Position numbers and translations under genes: made by a program. Positions 22,931 through 36,000 of a stretch of DNA of 64,000 nt are shown here, piece after piece. Where the stretch lies: assembly GCA_028551475.1 (NCBI GenBank), contig CM052354.1, positions 16,639,258 to 16,703,257 on the forward strand, read 5' to 3'. The notes below the pieces were generated by a model, which did no database searches, was not told the DNA's origin, and was given only the letters and a program-made list of their open reading frames with translations. Origin of the DNA: Casuarina equisetifolia. Lineage: Eukaryota; Streptophyta; Magnoliopsida; Fagales; Casuarinaceae. The first letter of the stretch is position 1. Every line of letters starts with the position of its first letter.

Positions 22931-25900
22931 TTTTCCTAGCTTCCACTTATTTTTCCTTGACCTTTTGCTTGTGACAAGAACAAAGTTAAGTAGATTATCT
23001 AATTATTCTGGTTAAGGAGCATCTCTTGAGTAGGCAATAGCAAACAATTCTAGGTAGGTTAGGATTCTGGCAATTATTTTGATATCAAATTAAGACTAGG
23101 GAATGTAGAAAGTGTTAGAAGGACTATTTATGTAGGTTTCTATTAAGAACAGTGTGTGATGATTATTATATTATTTAAATCAAATACTTGATAAATCTAT
23201 GAGAAAGATGTTTTCATTCTTTAGTTAATTTTTCGATAAGAATTAGTACGTTAACTTGGCAATAGAGTTCAAATTTAGGAAGTAGTACTTCCCATGTACA
23301 AAATTTGTTGCTCAAAGTGGTTTATAAAGGAATATATACTTTGATCGAATGCTTATAGTCCATTTTAGTTATGACAAAGCATATTAAAACAGTATAATAT
23401 CAGTTTCATATTACCTTTCCCACTTTTTAGTAAACTTTTGGTTAAAAATAAATTTTTTAACTAATTATTTTACAAAGAAAGTACTTCCAATTTTATTTTC
23501 ACAAGTTCTCGAGACGCGTGAAAGATGTGAATACCAGTTGGGATAGATCCAATGCTCAAAAGTATGAGATCTCGGTGAGGTTTGTACACCATTTTTTGTA
23601 CTTTATTTGTATTTATTTATAATGGCTAAGTTGGGTCAATTTTCCAAGTGCGAGTATGCAAAAGGTCAATGGCTTCTTGGTCATGTACCAGTAGATGTGC
23701 TTATCAACAATGGCAAGTTGCTCCTCATAGAAAATAGTACGAAAGATTCGGTAAAAATGAAACAGCTGTCAAAGAAATATGCCCACTGCGGGTTAAGGAA
23801 AACATTAAGGAAAGAGAAACCCACAAGTTAGCGACTAACAGACCTCATTAACACTCTTAATTTTTTTTTTCACTCTTTTCTAGTCTTATATATCTTCCAT
23901 CCTTTCAAATTTGTAAAGCATAAACTTTGAGTCAGATTGCCACCCGTCGATTTTCTCTGTGTTTGACACATCGTTGTTTTTTTTTTCAATTGGGTTCCTG
24001 GAATTAACTTGGGTTGTTAAGATTAAAGTAAAGATTGGATTCGGCTCTTCTCAGAGTCTTGGGCTTGTTCTAATTCCGTGTCACAGGTTGACTGCTGCAG
24101 CTGCTGGAGTAATAAAAAACGAGAAAAAAAAAAGAGAGAGAGAGAAAAAAAAAACAAAAACAAAAACAAAAGGAGATCAGAATAGGATATACTGCTTCGT
24201 GGATTACAAATGTGCTTTCAATAAAACAATTGCGGAGCTCTCGTTAAGTGCTCAGTGCCCCAAAATCAACACTTTGTCTTCAAGATGATCAAGGTGACTC
24301 AAAAGGAGAGTAAAAACAAAAGTTACTATGACCCATGAGCATAAGTGCTATTAATTCCATTTCCCCAGTACGAAAAATTAAAGCATAAAAGAATAGTTAT
24401 TTAATACGTTGAGCTGTTTGTCAATATCTATATGAAAAAAAACCGTAAAAGGAAAATTAACTCTCTGCAAGTGTAAGTTGAGTCTATCTTATGCATGCAT
24501 GACATAAAAGACTCCACACTTCTAAAATTTTAGAATTCTTCATGTAAGAAGTGTAGTTTCTTTTCCATTTATCTAAAAGCATTAACGCGCCCAGAGAAAG
24601 TTTCCCTAAATGAAGGCACATTGCAATTACTTCCCCAATAACATCGCTTGTCAGAAAGGACGGACGCTAGCAAAGACCTGTGCATTTCATTTCTCAGAAA
24701 ATGTCACTTCTAAGTGAGTTCAAGCTCCTTGAAAATGGGTAAAAAGCACAACTAGATTAGGAGTTTTATTAAACAGCTTAATGTTTTAGTATATCAGCAA
24801 GAAGTAAGGTTTTATTTGATTTCGAAACATTATGCTCTTCTTTTATAAAAGCAAAAAATGTCAAAATCGGAGCTAGGAATGACTCGAAAGAGTTGTTAAA
24901 CACTGGTTATAGCAACTTGAAATAGTATTTGTAGATGATAACTGCAAGTAGCATGTGAAGCCACATAAGAAGGAAGGCATTGCCCTCCATTCTTTCTGAC
25001 ACATTTTCTCTGTTTTAAAGAAAATTAATTCATGTTTAAAAATTTAAAAAGGAAGAGTAAGGGATTAAAATACCTCAAAAATCGAAATGCAAATATTAAA
25101 TAAGAAAAAGTGTTACGAGTTGGAAACCATGTTAGAATGTCTCTTACCAACAATTATAGTTGTGCCTTTATGCAAATCCCAATAATTGTTGAAAAGGACT
25201 TTCGACAAATTAATAATGCATTTCTGCCCCAATCTCAGATCGGCGCTAGATACGGGCGATAAAGTTGGATTAGCTTTTTTCCCCTAGGTCTACCGAATAA
25301 TTTAACCTGTGGATCATATGTCTCTCGAATCATGATGTTGATATCCCTTTATCAAATAAAAAAATGTGGGATAAAAGTTGGCTAACATAAAAAATTGGCA
25401 ATATCTGGTTAGGTGTCATGATTTTCCCCTCAATTATTGCAATGGATAGTCTTCCCTCAAGTCTTAAGGACAAACGACAAAGACGAAGAGCCACTTGTAA
25501 AATGTTTGGCCAAGGAGGCCCAAACACACGTATCACCGTAATGCGGCTGTCACACCTAGTACGACATTACAAATTATTTATCATAGTGCACTAGCAGATT
25601 TTGGTTACCCATCGGTGAAGCAGGGGATCCCGTTATCTTCTCTCGGAGAAGTGCATCAAAGATCACCTTGTCACTAGGCGTGGATATCGGCTTTGAAGTA
25701 GTCGGAAAAGCTCCCCCTAGCTCCTCTTTTTGCCGGAAAAATATAACAAGGTTTGCTAGCGTTGGGTCAGTTTCAGGCGCATATACCCAGGGAAAGCGTA
25801 CAAGGATTAGTTACTTTGATATGTCTGCTTCTAGCTTTTCTTTTTGTCTTTTTAAGCACTGTCTTCAAAGTTTGAGGGCAGATAAATAACTTATAACTCT

Positions 25901-26030
25901 TAGTAATAAAATGGTCTTGTGTGAAACATAACATATGTTTGTCTAAGTTGTTAAAATTGGAACCTAGCTAGAATCCTCTCTTTTGAAGTATGGCTGGAAG
26001 ACCTATTTTGCCTTCTTAGAAAGCTATTAG
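22931..26030. other. Intergenic, unidentified short frames
   Basis: A 74-codon frame at 23607-23831 (contains KGQWLLGHVPVDVLINNGKL) and a 73-codon frame at 25668-25889 have balanced composition but no recognised domain. A purine microsatellite of GA and AAAAC type lies at 24120-24172. No element ends were identified. Confidence 0.3.
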
Positions 26031-26039
26031 AATAATATG

Positions 26040-26340
26040 TATATACAATACAAAAGTCTAACACTAGAAGTATGATCTCTTGTGATAAGAGTTTAAATAA
26101 AATAAATATCATTATAATTTTTGAGCTAGTCTTTGAATTGAATTTTCAAGTTATAGAACTTCTAATATGATATCAAAGCCAAAGTTGAATTTATTTCATT
26201 ATGTATAACCTATTTGGTGTGTTAGACAAATATCCCATAACAAAAGTTTGATCTTTTGTGGCATAGCTTAACTGAAATAGCACATATTTCATTCATTCAA
26301 GGTTGAATTTGTTCCTTAACTCTTAAATTAGCTTTTGCAT
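26040..26340 (+). mobile_element. Possible decayed TRIM-like element
   Basis: A PBS-like TGATATCAAAGCCAAAGTTG lies at about 26168-26187, close to the initiator-Met tRNA complement. Similar segments flank it in direct orientation: about 26050-26150 (GTATGATCTCTTGTGATAAGAG, TAAATATCATT) and about 26219-26320 (GTTTGATCTTTTGTGGCATAG, ACATATTTCATT). Short direct repeats around a PBS with almost no interior is the TRIM layout. Divergence is high and ends are not clean. Confidence 0.3.
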
Positions 26341-27979
26341 TAGGCATTTATACTCTTTGATGCCATGATTGGGTTCAGTTAAATGTAAGTTTTTGCGAGG
26401 GTGCAAATGCATACATGATTTGTGCATCATCTACACTGAGTGGTACTTTCACGTTAAAATATATCTTCTTTCAATTCCGTAGTTCTCCCTTTATCAGCAA
26501 AAACTATATTTTGTTAAATGACTTTCCAACTTTAAAGGAATAACAAAGATCTCCGAAACAACAAACTCACCAAAAGAAAAGCCTCAACCCCTTGTCCACC
26601 AGCATTTGTTCTTGTGAAGCACAGAAACCCCACATATTCTACAAACCTTCTCGGTAGCTTACCTACCTCACTTTTGAAATTTACATGGTTAAGAATGAGG
26701 TTACATTTTTATTAATGACGATTGTATGATAAGTCGGTTCATTCTGAATGGTGACGTAGTCCTAACAATTATACCGTCCAAATGAGAGCAGGTAGCAGGT
26801 CATTTTGTTGCTCTCCATATAACGTAGACCATAGAATTTTCTTTCAGTGGGAAGGTTTATGTACTGAGAGATGTATATAAAAAATAGCTTGAAAGGTAAT
26901 ATGCTATCCTAAAATGTCTAGAAGATCGGAATATATATAGACGTCCATACTTAGAACAAACCAACAGTCAATAAACTTCTATGTCTCTTATGAACAATCC
27001 CTCATATTCTCTATAGACAAGAAAAATGATCTTTAAAAGGTGTAGGGAAAAAATGTGTTAGAAGTGAAGATTAAAGAATCACTAGCTTAAAGTTAAACAA
27101 TCATCTCAAAAGTCAAAAATTGGCTCTCACAACTAGTAATGAAATTATAGCATAACATCACCAAAAGTTATTTAGAGTTAAAGAAAAATAGTAAACAAGT
27201 TGAGCCAGCAAATTCAATATGGAAACAAAGTATTAATAAGTATAACTTTACCTATTAGATCACTATGAAAGATAGACTTATCGCAACAAACTAAGTAGAT
27301 GTACATAACAATTTAGTAAGCTAACAATGCAACCTAAGTCAACAATAATATGAATTGAATGAGCATTTATTTTTAAATTATAGGTACACTAAGTGCACAT
27401 AAAAGGTGGTACTAGTTAAGAATTTACTGTTTCAAAAGATTCCACAATAAAAGGAAGAAGTTAGTTGAATGATCAAAATTATAGAAAACACAAGTTTTGC
27501 AGTAATCCTATTGAGTGTGTCTTTTGGAACTATAATTTATTATATCTGAAATGAAAAGAATATAAAAAGATTTAATAGCCAAGATCTAGAAAGTACAATA
27601 ATTGTTGCAAAGATAATATATATATATATATATAATATTACATTAATTAGAAGTCTAAGTTCTATAAATTGTTATAAGTTTTTGTAAAAATTTTCAAATA
27701 CTATTTTTAAGCACAAGTGATAGATGATTAATGGAACTATAATGTATTTAAAACTTTGTAATTCATATAAAATACATGAAAAATCACTTGAAAAAAGAAA
27801 TGCTTGCTCTCCATCTCTCGATACACGTCCAAACAACATGTTCATGCTAATTAGCTGCTAAGATACGGTTCATCTTTGATGCTAGGATCCATTTTCTGAT
27901 TCTGCAATTAAGCTTCCGTTGTTTTAGCCTTCGGACTAGGTTTTTCTCTCTCCTATGGGAGGTAAAGCCTCCACTTTTC
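26341..27979. other. Intergenic with a short AT microsatellite
   Basis: No gene recognised. An (AT)n run lies at about 27616-27640. AT-rich throughout. Confidence 0.5.
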
Positions 27980-28370
27980 TTTGAGGCCTTCCCTTTTCCT
28001 CGTGACAACCCTACCTAAGAAGAATGGAGTTTTCTCTCTCTCCCTCCCCTTCGTCCCTGTCTCTCATTTGTTGGCTTTTGTTCTTTCACTTGTCGCAAGT
28101 GTGGCCCGTTTTGTCAAGAGGCCGCAACCAACAATTTCCTTGCCAGCCAACTCCCGAGCACAACCATCTCTGGGCATCTTTGTGGGGACTTCTTCAATGA
28201 CCACGGCAAACTGGTACCAGTGCCAGCCCTCCGTGATGCAGTGCTCAAGTCTCACTTGTTTGTTATCACGGATTTCACCTTCCCCGCTCAACCAAAATTT
28301 TGTCTGTCTGGCCATCGCTATCACACCGACCTTTTTGGGCTTGCGAGCTAAGGATATTTTAAATTGAGGG
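27980..28370 (+). other. Unidentified coding-like block
   Basis: More than one frame is open across this balanced-composition segment. The 128-codon frame 27981-28367 (+) has an ATG. Another plus frame without an ATG reads a natural-looking tail containing LRDAVLKSHLFVITDFTF and ending at about 28350. No domain is recognised in either, and the reverse strand is also open (28064-28324). It could be a captured gene fragment. Confidence 0.25.
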
Positions 28371-28595
28371 TTAATCTGGGATAACTGTAGCGGATTCCAC
28401 TTTCATACTTTTGGATTATTCTTGTATACACCAGGGGCTACTTCCTTTTTATCATTGAAGCTAATATTATAGGTATTACACGTTGAAGAAAAGAACCTCC
28501 CTGTCGTTTAGAATAATGTGTAAAGCAGTATTGTTTGGGATTCCTAAATTCTTAGGGTAAACAGGCCTCTTCAGCTCAGGACAGGTGCTCGGAAG

Positions 28596-28730
28596 TTACA
28601 ATAGCCAACCAAACTGAACTGTAGAGTTGGTGCCTTCCAAAACAGCACCGACAACAGGCATCGATTCATTATGTTGGTCGGGGAGGTAACAGAAAAAATT
28701 CTCGAAATCTCTTTGATCGCAATCCACCAT
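28596..28730 (-). CDS. Small ORF, unidentified, possible orphan first exon
   Basis: On the minus strand ATG at 28730 opens a 44-residue frame (starts MVDCDQRDFENFF, contains PVVGAVLEGTNSTVQFGW) ending at TAA 28596-28598. To its right on the same strand lies what looks like a plant 5' region: a telo-box-like AAACCCTAGAAAC near 29175-29187 and a CT-rich leader. This arrangement suggests the first exon of a gene whose body has been lost or lies elsewhere. I do not recognise the peptide. Confidence 0.25.
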   Translation of the reverse strand: MVDCDQRDFENFFCYLPDQHNESMPVVGAVLEGTNSTVQFGWLL

Positions 28731-29164
28731 GACGAGAAACACTTCTCTACGTCACTGTTCCGAGCGAAACCCACCACACCCTACTTTCCCTTCTCCCTTG
28801 ACTGAATCCCGAAGTCCGTCCAAAATAGAATCGCCACAAAAACATAACACCAAACCAACCAAATAACTTGTCATTAAAAATCACTGCACTAGATACACAG
28901 CACCAAAACAACTGTGCAATCGAATAACGCTGTGGTGTCGCAGTCTTCCGGGATCCCAATCGGAACTTGGTTTCTCTACAAGATAATACAAAACCCAAAA
29001 CAGGCATGTGACATGTGTGAAGGAAGAGTGAGCTCTGAGATCGACAGATCTAGAGAGAAAGGCTCCTTGTGGACTAATGCAGAGGAGGGTAGCATCAAGG
29101 CGGAGAGGTCGTGGGACTGTCGGAAGAGTCGAGAGGCTTCTGTTTCTTGTTTCCAGGGGCAATT

Positions 29165-29195
29165 CCTGTCGTAGTTTCTAGGGTTTGTAAGCTGG
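29165..29195 (-). promoter_or_regulatory. telo-box-like promoter motif
   Basis: Minus strand reads ACAAACCCTAGAAACTACG; AAACCCTA is the plant telo-box often found near the start of housekeeping and ribosomal-protein genes. It supports a promoter reading leftward toward the small ORF at 28596-28730. Confidence 0.3.
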
Positions 29196-29249
29196 TAAAA
29201 AACGTATACTTTCAGGCCGTAAAGGGTATAGCGAGAGAACACTCTTTAA

Positions 29250-30700
29250 ACCAGTTTTCCGACCCGATCCTCCGTTGAAGCTTCATAGATATATTTATCA
29301 CTACTTATCACGTCTACCCAATATAATAAATGATAAATAGTTAAGTGAAAAACATGTGTTAACCCTTTTTCAATTTTCTAGTCTACACTATCTCACCTCT
29401 TCTTTTTTTGTTAAATATTTGAATCTTTTTTCATTTTTATCTCACTCCACATGGAGGACCATTTGTTTGAAACTCTGAATTCCAATCACATGCCATGATT
29501 TGACCATCGTCCGTCGCCATCGTACTGGCAGCCGTATGTGGAAGCACCTTAATGACTGGCCAAATTTTACCTACCACAACATTCAGCCCCAAACAACCAG
29601 ATTTCACCTCCAGCGTCGCCCGTCTGCCTCAAGAAGCATCAAGAACTGTAGCCTTTTGCAGTACCAGTTATTGGAAATTGGCTATGACTTCAGAACCACC
29701 ACTCGTGTCCAGTAGCCTACATCCATCACGAAACCCTGTCCGTATTATTAGCCAAATTGAGCTGCTTAATAAGATTTAGAAACTTAGTTTTACAGTTAAC
29801 TCAAAAATTAAAAAAAAATATTTAAACTTCATTTCAATAATTTTACTTTAGTGTGAAACTCTTCTTTTGTATATATTTCTTGCACTTGAATATTATAAGA
29901 CTCAAAATTATACAACATAGAATAGAGTTAACATAAATTCTAACATTATGTTAGAAAATTTAAAAAGTTAATTTAAAAGTTAATTTAAAATTTTGAAAAT
30001 CTTTTTTTTTTTTTCTGGACTTCATTTAAAAAATTTTGTCTTTTAATAAAAGAATGTTGGCCTACATATAGCTACTACCACCATTCACCTTAGATTAAAC
30101 ATTAGATTAACCATTAGATCCTAGACTTTTTCCACAGTACTTATGCCTAGCAAGCAGAGGTTTCAAATCAAATACTGACTTGAACGGATACAAGCATATA
30201 CTTTGCAACAAAAGAAAAAACTGGAAAGAGAAGGGCACCGAGTTGTGTCTGGTGAGAGTGTTCTCTATATAAAGGGGTAGGGAAAGTGGATTACAATAAA
30301 AGTTTGTATCTGATTTTCTACGAAAGTATTGGAACTTTGTTACTAACCTAAGGAAATTTATTTATAATATAGCTATAATTTAATGTAAATGCATTAATTA
30401 TCATGCCACAAATATTCCACGTAATCACCTTTACTAAACTCGATTGTTAAAGTGATCATTGTGACACACTTTACATTTTTAGGACCACATAATCCTTTTT
30501 CTCATATTGCAATTTGTAAAAGGATGGTGCTTCTGTCGTTCTTTAAAAAAGTTTTTAAAAAAACCCAAATATTAATTAGCTACTACAAAGGGTAAAGCAA
30601 TTGCTTCACCTTCATACAACCATCACTTACTTACCCACCAAGCTGCGAATCTTAACCCAATTGTGATAACTATCTATCGTTTGATGTACGTTGCTTACAG
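29250..30700. other. Intergenic
   Basis: A frame at 29552-29779 (+), open also upstream of its ATG, has balanced composition (TSSVARLPQEASRTVAFCST) but no recognised domain. After 29780 the DNA is strongly AT-rich with T and A runs and no features. Confidence 0.35.
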
Positions 30701-30706
30701 CAATAG

Positions 30707-30874
30707 CTAATTTACAAACACGACAAATTTAAAGTCTTCCAACTATTTGAAAGCGAATCTGAGGTCCCGGCAAAAGAATTTATCTGCTGGGCCATTATCG
30801 CTGTACCAGCTGCTGAAGAATACGGCAGCCCAAGCATGGATGCAGTCGAAAAGATATTTGATGCGCTGCCATGA
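30707..30874 (+). pseudogene. Unidentified coding-like fragment (C-terminal type)
   Basis: A 55-codon frame without an ATG ends at TGA 30872-30874 and reads VPAKEFICWAIIAVPAAEEY and then SPSMDAVEKIFDALP. Composition is protein-like and the end looks like a natural C-terminus. An in-frame TAG at 30704 just after a TTACAG acceptor-like site argues against direct splicing at that AG. The opposite strand holds a longer frame (30712-31122) with no domain. Origin unknown. Confidence 0.25.
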
Positions 30875-30959
30875 TTTTGGAAACAGGGTGCAAGAGTCTG
30901 AATCTGACATCCTAAGACATATGTGTAAGTTTTGGTAAAAGTCCAAAAGGTAGGAAGGA

Positions 30960-32500
30960 TAAAGGAAACCAGAAGAGAAACAACAAAAACATCACTAGCA
31001 ACAGCACTTCTACATAGGAATTTTAGTATCATGTAAGCATTATTAGCAGTAAGACGACGCCATTCAAGGCGGTGGCTTTCGCATTGAGAAAAAGTTACAG
31101 ATAGGAATGGTCCTGCACACAACTTTCACAGCCCAGTCCTAGTGATTCACGTGGCAGTGATTTGGTTTGGATTGCTTGAGTGAATTATTGCTATTGGACA
31201 TTCAAAAAGGTAGAAAATTGTTTTAGCTGTTATTTTATTGTTGTGGGATATAATATTCCGAGAAATCTTAGATGGTCAACTAACTCATCTAGAATATTGT
31301 GTGTGCCTACCTTTCCACCCATGTATTGGTAAAAATCAAATTGCTAAACCTACGAGGTTAGGATTGAGTTGGACTCATCCAATCTCTGCAACTTTTGGAC
31401 GAACTAGGGCTCAGCTGTAACTGTAACAAAAAATGAAGCCATCATCAGCACTTCATGGGCAAAAGTTTCAAATGAGTATTGCCCAAAATTGGTCCTACTT
31501 AAAGAAGAACAGTCATCTTGAGACTTTTTTGACAAAATTAAGTGCTTTGAATTGATTGCTTCCGAGGAATGACTTTGAATTTATTGAGCATGTTATTTGT
31601 TGATAGACTTACTTGGCTTGTATTTTGTGCTTGTGCCTAAAATGCCACCAAAATACCCTCATATTGTCTGATCAGGGAATGCTTAATTTGCAACTCATTG
31701 TAAGGTGATGGGAAAGCAAAGTGTTTTCTGCACTATATGCCCTACTGAAATGGGAACAACAAGCCACCTAAAGTGATGCACGAATGAAAAAGTTTGTGAG
31801 AAAAAGTTATTCTTTTAATGATGAATAATTTCTTAAAACAATATCAAGAAGAAATGGTCACTCTTGCGGCTATCTGGGGCTTATTCCTCATTTCATTTGT
31901 AGTGATTTAGACCAGCACTATTTTGCTCTACTAAAAGACTGCTTATGCTTCTACACAATGACAATAACCCTCTCCTATTCTTTAATCCCTTTTGTAGCAT
32001 AACTACTATAAAAGTACACAGGAGAACATCATACTTAAAATATTACAGTTTTCATACTATATTATAGGGATAGGATAAGGGATCTAGGCCCTAGATTTTT
32101 TGCTTCCCGAAATGGCAACTTGATGTCTAACCCAGTCTTAACTCAGGTTATTTAGCACTAGTTGCGTGGTCACGGCCACTCACAATTTATATGTTTTAGA
32201 CTACAGTGTCATTTACGCTAGTGTACCCGATGATGATTGCTTGGATGATGGAAGCAAAATAATACATAAAAAAAAATAAAAAAAAAAACTATAGTTAAGG
32301 CTAATAGTACAATTAAAGCAAGAAAATAATGTGAGAGAGGAAGAAAAAGATGAGCTAAAGCACTTTAATAGGACCCATACCATGTCTCCTCTGTAGCCCA
32401 TGATGTGATTTTCAATTTTTTTTCACCCACTAAAACTTTGTTCTCTTCTTGCTTGTATTTCCTTTCTTTCTTGCTGCCAAAAGACTATTCGAAATTTATC
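30960..32500. other. Intergenic, upstream of the ALOG gene
   Basis: No gene recognised. The last 110 bases before 32511 are pyrimidine-rich (TTCTCTTCTTGC, CCTTTCTTTCTTGCTG), as in plant Y-patch core promoters and leaders; no clear TATA box was found. Confidence 0.45.
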
Positions 32501-32510
32501 TGCAGCCCTG

Positions 32511-33056
32511 ATGTCGAACAACAAAGGAAAAGATGTAGCAGAAGGATCGTCAAGATCTTCGGCTTCTGCTGGTGCTGCTGGTGGTGATCAACAGCAGCAG
32601 CCACCTCCTCTGAGCCGCTACGAATCACAGAAAAGGCGGGACTGGAACACGTTTGGTCAGTACCTGAGGAACCAACGGCCCCCAGTGACGCTTTCACAGT
32701 GCAACTCCAATCATGTGCTTGATTTCCTGCGCTATCTCGATCAGTTTGGGAAGACTAAGGTGCACTTACAAGGTTGTGTCTTCTTTGGGCAGCCTGAGCC
32801 GCCCGGCCCTTGCATTTGCCCTCTTAGGCAAGCATGGGGCAGCCTGGACGCCCTCATCGGCCGCCTTAGAGCTGCTTACGAAGAAAATGGTGGCTTGCCT
32901 GAGACAAATCCCTTTGCAAGTGGTGCTATCCGGGTTTACTTGCGCGAGGTGAGGGACTCTCAAGCCAAGGCTCGGGGAATCCCTTACAAGAAGAAAAAGA
33001 AGAAGAGAAACCCAGTGAAGGCCAACGATGATAACTCCAGCTTTCCGATGCAGTAA
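32511..33056 (+). CDS. ALOG-domain (LSH/G1-family) transcription regulator
   Basis: A single-exon 181-residue protein of the plant-specific ALOG family (LIGHT-DEPENDENT SHORT HYPOCOTYLS / rice G1), nuclear regulators of meristem and organ-boundary development. Residues 1-33 are a low-complexity Ser/Ala/Gln/Pro leader. The ALOG domain spans about 34-158 ([58 protein letters not shown]), a DNA-binding fold related to XerC/D-type tyrosine-recombinase domains. The zinc-ribbon insert is complete with H85, C89, C101 and C103. A basic NLS (KKKKKKR, 160-166) follows the domain. Size and layout match the short LSH members (LSH7-10 type); the exact paralogue is not assigned. The start is the first ATG after a CT-rich leader. 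Nothing looks broken. Confidence 0.97.
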   Translation: MSNNKGKDVAEGSSRSSASAGAAGGDQQQQPPPLSRYESQKRRDWNTFGQYLRNQRPPVTLSQCNSNHVLDFLRYLDQFGKTKVHLQGCVFFGQPEPPGPCICPLRQAWGSLDALIGRLRAAYEENGGLPETNPFASGAIRVYLREVRDSQAKARGIPYKKKKKKRNPVKANDDNSSFPMQ

Positions 33057-36000
33057 TCTGCCTTCCTTGCCTCCCCATGAAAATGGTAATTTTTCTTTTT
33101 CCTTAGAGATATGTTACCTTGTCTCCAAACTGGATCTAAAAATAGCACAAAATTAAACATCATAACATGATGATATAGGACATAATTGAACATTCAAGAA
33201 GTTTCTAGACTCTAAGTTTTGCAACTTAATTAGTTTAATCCATTGGACTTTTCAGTTTGGGATCGTTTGCAAATGAAAATTCGTAAAGAATGAAAGAATA
33301 ATACAGTTCCTCCGCTACAGTGTATTCTTCTAAGATTTACAGGATCTCATTCCCTTCATAATAAACCCTAGGCCAAGGTCTTTAAACCCTAATTTGCATA
33401 ATTCTTACTTTAATCGAAATGACATTATAACAGTTCTTCATAACTTTACCTTACATTAATGACAATGATTATATGGGAAGTACTCTCTCTCCCTCTCTTT
33501 CTCTCTGTCCTCTTCCTCTCATGCACAACAGCTTCCTTTAATTTGGTCTTCTAAATTCCCATTCAGACGATTGCTTTTTCTATGCTTCTAGCTCCTTTAG
33601 AACTCTGCACGATCATATGCCAATAAAACATTTCGATTGCCTCAAATATGTTTATTTGGTTGATGTAACAAACGAAGACAAGACACACACTCGAATAAGG
33701 TATACACTTCCCTGTCACATACTTCACAACGATTGGTAATTGCAGATTTCCGGACGGTTGTAAAACCGAATTCCTTGTTCGCTTTGTTGTCTAACACTCA
33801 TTTACAGTATTTTTCTTATTCTTTCTTTCTTTAATAGTTTTTTTAATTCCGATATATAAATGTCCTTTTCTTGAGTACTGCACTATGCAATTGACTTTTT
33901 CTACATAAATCAGGTTTCCTTGTCTGCATCAAATCAGTGCTACTGCATCCCAATGTATTGCCCCGGCCATACTGTGTACTTGGCAGTTGACAATGTATTA
34001 GGAATGGGAGATTGAATAATTTCTTTTATGAATACTTAGTTACATGGAAGACAAGATCTTGTTGGCATTAGTATGGAGATGTGTGGCAATTTATCAAATA
34101 AATTTCTACAAGCAGTTAACTATACCATGCACATGCAGTTCAACACGTCCAAGTCATTGGCAAATATCAATTTTTTAATGCATTGTTTCATTACCCTCCT
34201 CACTAGGTTATTTCATCTATTTATTCATCAATTTTAAAATTTCTGACCAAATAATTAATTCGACTTCCTGTATCACCACTATGTTTTGAAGCTCTATTCT
34301 GCTGGAGATTGCAATTTTCAACTCTTCCTCTGGATCAGCTCCTTTGATGTTTACTATAGCTCGAGCACTGTATTTATTGTTTGCATGACAATTATAGCTT
34401 GAAGTTAGTGGAGAAAAACTAAATGATCTGGTGAGTTCCTCTCTTTTATCCTCGTTTTTTTGTAGGTAAATAAGTACTTGAGATGTGAGTTCATACCGAA
34501 ATTATCTCCCAAGTTTTCGTTCATTGATGCATAAACATCATAGTTCAAGCTTCAATTGCGAGTGTATGTATCTACTGTACGTTGTTTCGGTTGTTTTAGA
34601 GAATAAAAGGATGCCTTTTCGCTGCAGATTATTATGAATGAATGTGTCTATGAGCAATTAGTCACTCGACTACTAGCTAAGATAAAATAACAATGATTGA
34701 GACATTATTATTTCTCCCTGCAAATTACTGGTGGTATTCCCCACCAATGAAATGTGTCGTCCCACATCTTGTTCATTTTATTTTATAATATCTTATATTT
34801 ACCTTAATATCATCGGATTCCACTTACATCTTTTTAATAACTACATAAATCTTTGACCCAATACTGGATTTTCCTCGATTTCATCAATAACTTTTTGAAT
34901 AGGGTAGTGTTATTGTCCTCCTCTCATATAGTTATCTTCATCTTACGTATGAGAAAGGTTAATATAGAAACAACATTCGTGTAGAAAATGTCATTTCCTG
35001 TCCATTATCAGATTTTTGTGTCGTCTTTCATTTCGCTCAAGTCTTTTCTTATCTTCAGATCATTCATCAGTCTACTCTAGGCTTTGTTGATATGAGAAAC
35101 GTCAATATTTTGTCTCATCTGTATTAGATACACAGTTATTTGTCTTAAGATGCTTAATCTTGTGACTAGGCTTCCAGATATGCTCAGAGAACTACTGGAC
35201 TAAATAGATCATTAGGAAGTGCATATTAAGGATTGCTCATGTATACAAGCACCCAATAGAAAAAGACATTTATATACGAGAACATAAACTAAGCTCAAGC
35301 ACACGCAACAATAGCGAATTAAAGCAAAGAAAATATCATACAGACAAGGAACTACAAATACAAGCTTGAGTTCTGGTTCTTGTAATCAGCAGCAAAACAA
35401 ACATGAGTATATTTACATGAACTTCATTCAAACTATCTAGCTAGGATCATGACAGAAACTTGGAAAGTTCTACGATGGCTGAAGAGAAGGTGGAAAATGA
35501 AGAATATACAATGATTGCGCTGGAGAAACCAACAATTATTAGGTTTGAGAACGCAAAATGGAAACCAGAAAGAAAGGGTGGGGTAGAATGAAAGAGGAAA
35601 ATGTGGAAACAAGAGTAAGGCTAGTAACATAAGCATTTTTTAAATTTTAGAATATAGTGCTACCTATCTCCCTTTAAAATCTTGAGAACAATTTCTTTAT
35701 AGCCCGGCTGCTGATGGCCCATGGCATCATGGCCAAACCAACTTGCACGAAACATGGAATTAAAAATTGCACGTACTTATAAGTTGTCCAACTTGCTATC
35801 ATGATTGACTTGTGTTTGTTTTCAGTCAAAAGATAATTTTAATTTCTTATGCATCAATTGCGACTCCTTTTGTTTCTTCTAGATTTCAATTGATTTTCTT
35901 GATTGCATTTAACTGCTCGATTTTATAAGAGTGACCAATTGATTAGAGGTTATTCTACGGTTCTTCCTATCAGATGATCTTTTGGTCTTGGTCTAAACAG

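Noticed and set aside
32485..32963. Reverse and alternative frames over the ALOG gene
   Set aside because: Shadows of the 181-codon ALOG frame.
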